NCBI GenBank assembly: GCA_964639225.1 | Contig: CAZXCK010000089.1 | Location: forward strand, 1 to 18,070 | DNA from: CAZXCK01 sp964639225 | Lineage (GTDB): Bacteria > Chloroflexota > Anaerolineae > Aggregatilineales > Phototrophicaceae | Length of the DNA: 18,070 bases | Direction: 5' to 3' | In this document: positions 15,796-18,070 of the stretch, in pieces | Numbering within the stretch: position 1 is the first letter of the stretch | Layout: every line of letters begins with the position of its first letter | Notes under the pieces: generated by a model | The model's input: only the letters and a program-made list of their open reading frames with translations | Told to the model about the DNA's origin: nothing | Database searches by the model: none | Program-made: the position numbers and the translations under genes

Positions 15796-15843
15796 AGGGG
15801 GTAGGATGTTCCCATGCCAATATGGGGGAACATCCTACCCTTT
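15796..15843 (+). terminator. 15-bp perfect hairpin between dnaK and dnaJ (terminator or attenuator)
   Basis: GGGTAGGATGTTCCC (15799-15813) pairs without mismatch with GGGAACATCCTACCC (15826-15840). The stem can extend outward by two G-U pairs and one A-U (15796-15798 with 15841-15843). The loop is 12 bases. A T-rich stretch follows (TTTACCGCTTTT). It lies 25 bases after the dnaK stop and about 75 bases before dnaJ. It could terminate most dnaK transcripts, or protect the dnaK 3' end after cleavage. A weak TATGAT (15859-15864) downstream could serve a separate dnaJ promoter, without a clear -35. Confidence 0.7.
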
Positions 15844-15917
15844 ACCGCTTTTGTCCGTTATGATGTTGGGCACTGCCCGTCATTTTCATCAGCAGTTGAG
15901 GTCAGCAGAGCCGAACG

Positions 15918-17054
15918 ATGCCACGAGACTACTACGATGTCCTGGGCGTATCCAAGAGCGCCAGCAAGGACGACATCAAAAAAGCCTTCCGCCAGCTTGC
16001 CCGGCAGTATCACCCGGACGTGAGCGATCACCCTGAAGCCGAGAGCCGCTTCAAAGAGATCAACGAAGCCTACGAAGTCCTCTCCAACGACGACAAGCGC
16101 GCCCGTTATGACCGCTTCGGTCACGCCGGTGTCAGTGGCGATCCTGGCTTTGGCAGCGGTGGCTTCGCCGGCTTTGAGGAAATCTTCGAGGAATTCTTCA
16201 ACAACTTCGGTGGGCGGGCCGCTGGACGCACCCGGCGCGGACCCAAACCCGGCGCTGATCTGCGCGTTAAGGTGACGGTGAGCTTCGAGGAGGCTGTGTT
16301 CGGCACCGAGCGCGAGATCGAATACGACCGGCTGGAAGTCTGCGACCGCTGCGACGGCAACGGCGCCGAACCGGGCACCAGCCCCACGACCTGCTCGCAG
16401 TGTAACGGCTCTGGCGAAGTGCGTCAGGTCCAGCAGACATTCCTGGGGTCGGTGGTGCGCATGAGTCCCTGCCCGCGCTGCGGCGGCAAGGGCACCATCG
16501 TCGAGAGCCGCTGCAAGCAGTGTGACGGCAGCGGACGTCTGCGCCGCCGCACATCGCTCAACGTGACCATTCCGCCCGGCGTGCGCGAGGGCCTTCAGAT
16601 TCAGGTACGCGGCGAGGGCGATGCTGGCGAAGTCGGCGCGCCAAGCGGTAACCTGTATGTGGTGGTCGATGTCAAAGAGCACGAGTTCTTCGCGCGCCGT
16701 GACAATGACATTCTGCTGGAGATTCCTATTAACGTGGTGCAGGCCACCCTGGGTGATAAGATTCTCATCCCGACGGTCGATGGCAACGTGGAACTGGTCA
16801 TCCCGGCGGGCACACAGAGTGGCAAAATCTTCCGGCTGCGGGGACGCGGCTTCCCGCGCCTGCGCAGCGACGGCACCAACAGCGGACGCGGCGATCAACT
16901 GGTTCACATCCGCGTCGATATTCCCGAAAAGCTCACACCAGGCCAGCGCGAACTCTTCGAGCAACTGGCGCAAACGATGGGCGGCGAGGTCCAGCCGCAG
17001 CCGAACGGCAAGGGCTTTGTCAGCCGCGTGCGCGACTTCCTGGCTGGCGAGTAA
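15918..17054 (+). CDS. dnaJ: Chaperone DnaJ (type I Hsp40)
   Basis: Co-chaperone that delivers substrates to DnaK and stimulates its ATPase. The 378-residue product is a complete type I DnaJ. The N-terminal J domain carries the essential HPD at 32-34. A short Gly/Phe-rich region (about 72-98) follows. Four CxxCxGxG zinc repeats follow, at C142/C145, C159/C162, C185/C188 and C199/C202. The two beta-barrel substrate-binding domains and the dimerisation end (PEKLTPGQRELFEQLA) follow. ATG 15918 starts the conserved RDYYDVLGVSKSAS. The ribosome-binding site is poor, with the nearest GAGG about 17 nt upstream. It is separated from dnaK by 146 bases containing the hairpin 15796-15843, so its level may be set apart from DnaK. 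Confidence 0.97.
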   Translation: MPRDYYDVLGVSKSASKDDIKKAFRQLARQYHPDVSDHPEAESRFKEINEAYEVLSNDDKRARYDRFGHAGVSGDPGFGSGGFAGFEEIFEEFFNNFGGRAAGRTRRGPKPGADLRVKVTVSFEEAVFGTEREIEYDRLEVCDRCDGNGAEPGTSPTTCSQCNGSGEVRQVQQTFLGSVVRMSPCPRCGGKGTIVESRCKQCDGSGRLRRRTSLNVTIPPGVREGLQIQVRGEGDAGEVGAPSGNLYVVVDVKEHEFFARRDNDILLEIPINVVQATLGDKILIPTVDGNVELVIPAGTQSGKIFRLRGRGFPRLRSDGTNSGRGDQLVHIRVDIPEKLTPGQRELFEQLAQTMGGEVQPQPNGKGFVSRVRDFLAGE

Positions 17055-17078
17055 CCACCAATCACCAAACCCATGATC

Positions 17079-17105
17079 GAGGGGCAGCCTGGGGCTGCCT
17101 CTTTT
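17079..17105 (+). terminator. Intrinsic terminator or attenuator after dnaJ
   Basis: GGCAGCC (17083-17089) pairs with GGCTGCC (17093-17099) around a 3-base loop. The stem extends by G-U, G-C, A-U and G-U pairs (17079-17082 with 17100-17103), with TTTT at 17102-17105. It lies 24 bases after the dnaJ stop and 29 bases before the preferred prmA start, so prmA may depend on readthrough. Confidence 0.65.
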
Positions 17106-17133
17106 GGCGTAAATGAGGAGCGAACAGCATAAC

Positions 17134-18054
17134 ATGGTGGACTGGATCGAGATTAAAATGAGTGTGGATGGCGAGGCCGCCGAGGCCGTCGCCGAGCTTT
17201 TGCAGCGCTACGGGCATCAGGGCGTGTCCATCGAGCAGGAAGGCATCATGCCTGATGCGTGGGACGACGGCGAAGTCCCGCCGCCGCAGCGGCTCACCGT
17301 GCGCGCCTACCTGCCAGACGATCACCGCGCCGCCGACGCCCGCCAGCAGTTGGAAGCGGCGCTGGGTCACATGAATATGATGTACCCCATGCCCACACCG
17401 ACCTATACCGTCGTCAAAGAGGCCGACTGGGCCGAAGCCTGGAAAGCGCATTACCATCCGGTGCGCATCGGACGGCGGTTGCTCATCCGCCCAGTGTGGA
17501 TCGAGGTCACACCGCGCCCAGACGACGTGGTGCTGGCGCTGGACCCCGGCATGGCCTTCGGCACGGGCACCCACCCGACGACCCAACTGTGCCTGGAAGC
17601 CCTGGAAGCGCGCGTAGAGCCGGGAATCAGCCTGCTGGACCTGGGCTGCGGCTCCGGCATTCTGGCGATTGCCGGCGTGAAGCTGGGGGCGGTCCACGCG
17701 CTGGCGGTGGATAACGACCCGCTGGCGGTCGAGGCGACGCTGGCCAACGCCCAGCAGAACGACGTCGCCGACAAAATCTCCGTCACAGAAGGCAGCCTGG
17801 AGACCGTGCGCGGTTCCGCCCGCCGTTTCGATATGATCGTCGTCAACATTCTGGCGCGGATTATCATCGAGATGTGCGACCAGGGTCTGGGGCAGATCGT
17901 GCGGCCCGGCGGGCTGGCGATCTTCAGCGGCATCATCGCAGAGCAGGCCGCCGATGTCGAAGCGGCTCTGCGCCATACCGGCCTGGAACCGTTCGACCGC
18001 CACCAACAGGGGGACTGGGTCGCCATCGTCGCCCGCCGCCCGCACACCGATTAA
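17134..18054 (+). CDS. prmA: Ribosomal protein L11 methyltransferase PrmA
   Basis: SAM-dependent enzyme that methylates lysines and the N-terminus of ribosomal protein L11; loss is usually tolerated. The product has the N-terminal L11-recognition domain (MVDWIEIKMSVDGEAAEAV) and then the family signature DPGMAFGTGTHPTT (about 137-150). Rossmann motif I is LLDLGCGSGILAIAG (about 167-181), the acidic SAM-ribose site is in AVDNDP, and the catalytic-site region is VVNILA. I chose ATG 17134 (306 residues) because GAGGAG (17115-17120) lies upstream of it. The longer in-frame start at 17113 would put that site inside the gene and has none of its own. The spacing of 13 nt is rather long, so GTG 17137 is not excluded but fits worse. 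The order dnaJ-prmA is classical. Only 16 bases follow its stop, with nothing recognisable. Confidence 0.94.
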   Translation: MVDWIEIKMSVDGEAAEAVAELLQRYGHQGVSIEQEGIMPDAWDDGEVPPPQRLTVRAYLPDDHRAADARQQLEAALGHMNMMYPMPTPTYTVVKEADWAEAWKAHYHPVRIGRRLLIRPVWIEVTPRPDDVVLALDPGMAFGTGTHPTTQLCLEALEARVEPGISLLDLGCGSGILAIAGVKLGAVHALAVDNDPLAVEATLANAQQNDVADKISVTEGSLETVRGSARRFDMIVVNILARIIIEMCDQGLGQIVRPGGLAIFSGIIAEQAADVEAALRHTGLEPFDRHQQGDWVAIVARRPHTD

Positions 18055-18070
18055 CAGCCTCTAAACCGGG

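Noticed and set aside
15868..15878. GGGCA-C-TGCCC palindrome upstream of dnaJ
   Set aside because: The arms are short and GC-rich with too small a loop for a stable RNA hairpin, and it is easily expected by chance.
1..18070. Mobile elements, CRISPR arrays, tRNA or rRNA genes
   Set aside because: I saw no transposase or integrase motifs, regularly spaced repeats, target-site duplications, or tRNA-like cloverleaf sequences on either strand.

Overview
This is an 18 kb stretch of a GC-rich bacterial chromosome with short intergenic gaps. It carries ten complete protein genes plus the start of an eleventh that runs off the left edge. I see no rRNA, tRNA, CRISPR array, insertion sequence or phage gene. 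The gene content (free-standing B12 subunit of an acyl-CoA mutase next to a MeaB GTPase, a very large multi-GAF sensor kinase, and the order hrcA-grpE-dnaK-dnaJ-prmA) suggests a Chloroflexota-like bacterium, perhaps Anaerolineae. This taxonomic call is inference from gene style and order, not from a marker-gene comparison.

Layout. (1) 1-3316, minus strand: secA, encoding the protein-export motor ATPase, followed by the 5' part of a small winged-helix-like protein. (2) 3423-4535, plus strand: an aldo/keto reductase with a good sigma-70-type promoter and a leader of about 110 nt, divergent from secA. (3) 7030-4564, minus strand: a tight operon of the cobalamin-binding mutase subunit, meaB (4-base ATGA overlap) and a ribose-phosphate pyrophosphokinase (2-base gap), read toward the reductase. 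(4) 7244-11383, plus strand: a 1379-residue membrane histidine kinase with a predicted external PDZ-like domain, about ten membrane helices, about four GAF domains and a complete HisKA/HATPase core, with no response regulator next to it. (5) 11784-11458, minus strand: thioredoxin, sharing a bidirectional terminator with the kinase gene. (6) 11908-18054, plus strand: the heat-shock cluster hrcA, grpE, dnaK, dnaJ, then prmA (ribosomal protein L11 methyltransferase).

How the genes work together. GrpE, DnaK and DnaJ form the Hsp70 folding machine and HrcA is the expected repressor of the cluster. I could not find the canonical HrcA operator (CIRCE, TTAGCACTC-N9-GAGTGCTAA) anywhere upstream of these genes. 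There are instead two other dyads: TGCCGA-N7-TCGGCA inside the predicted hrcA promoter, and TTACGTT-N16-AACGTAA in front of grpE. A 15-bp perfect hairpin separates dnaK from dnaJ, and a terminator-like hairpin separates dnaJ from prmA, so the cluster may be expressed in segments. The mutase subunit and MeaB belong to B12-dependent carbon-skeleton rearrangement (methylmalonyl-CoA mutase type). The large catalytic subunit is not in the window.

The genes themselves are mostly well-known housekeeping families. The less ordinary material is the sensor kinase architecture, the mutase-subunit/meaB/prs operon with dyads around its promoter, and the apparently non-CIRCE regulatory layout of the heat-shock cluster.
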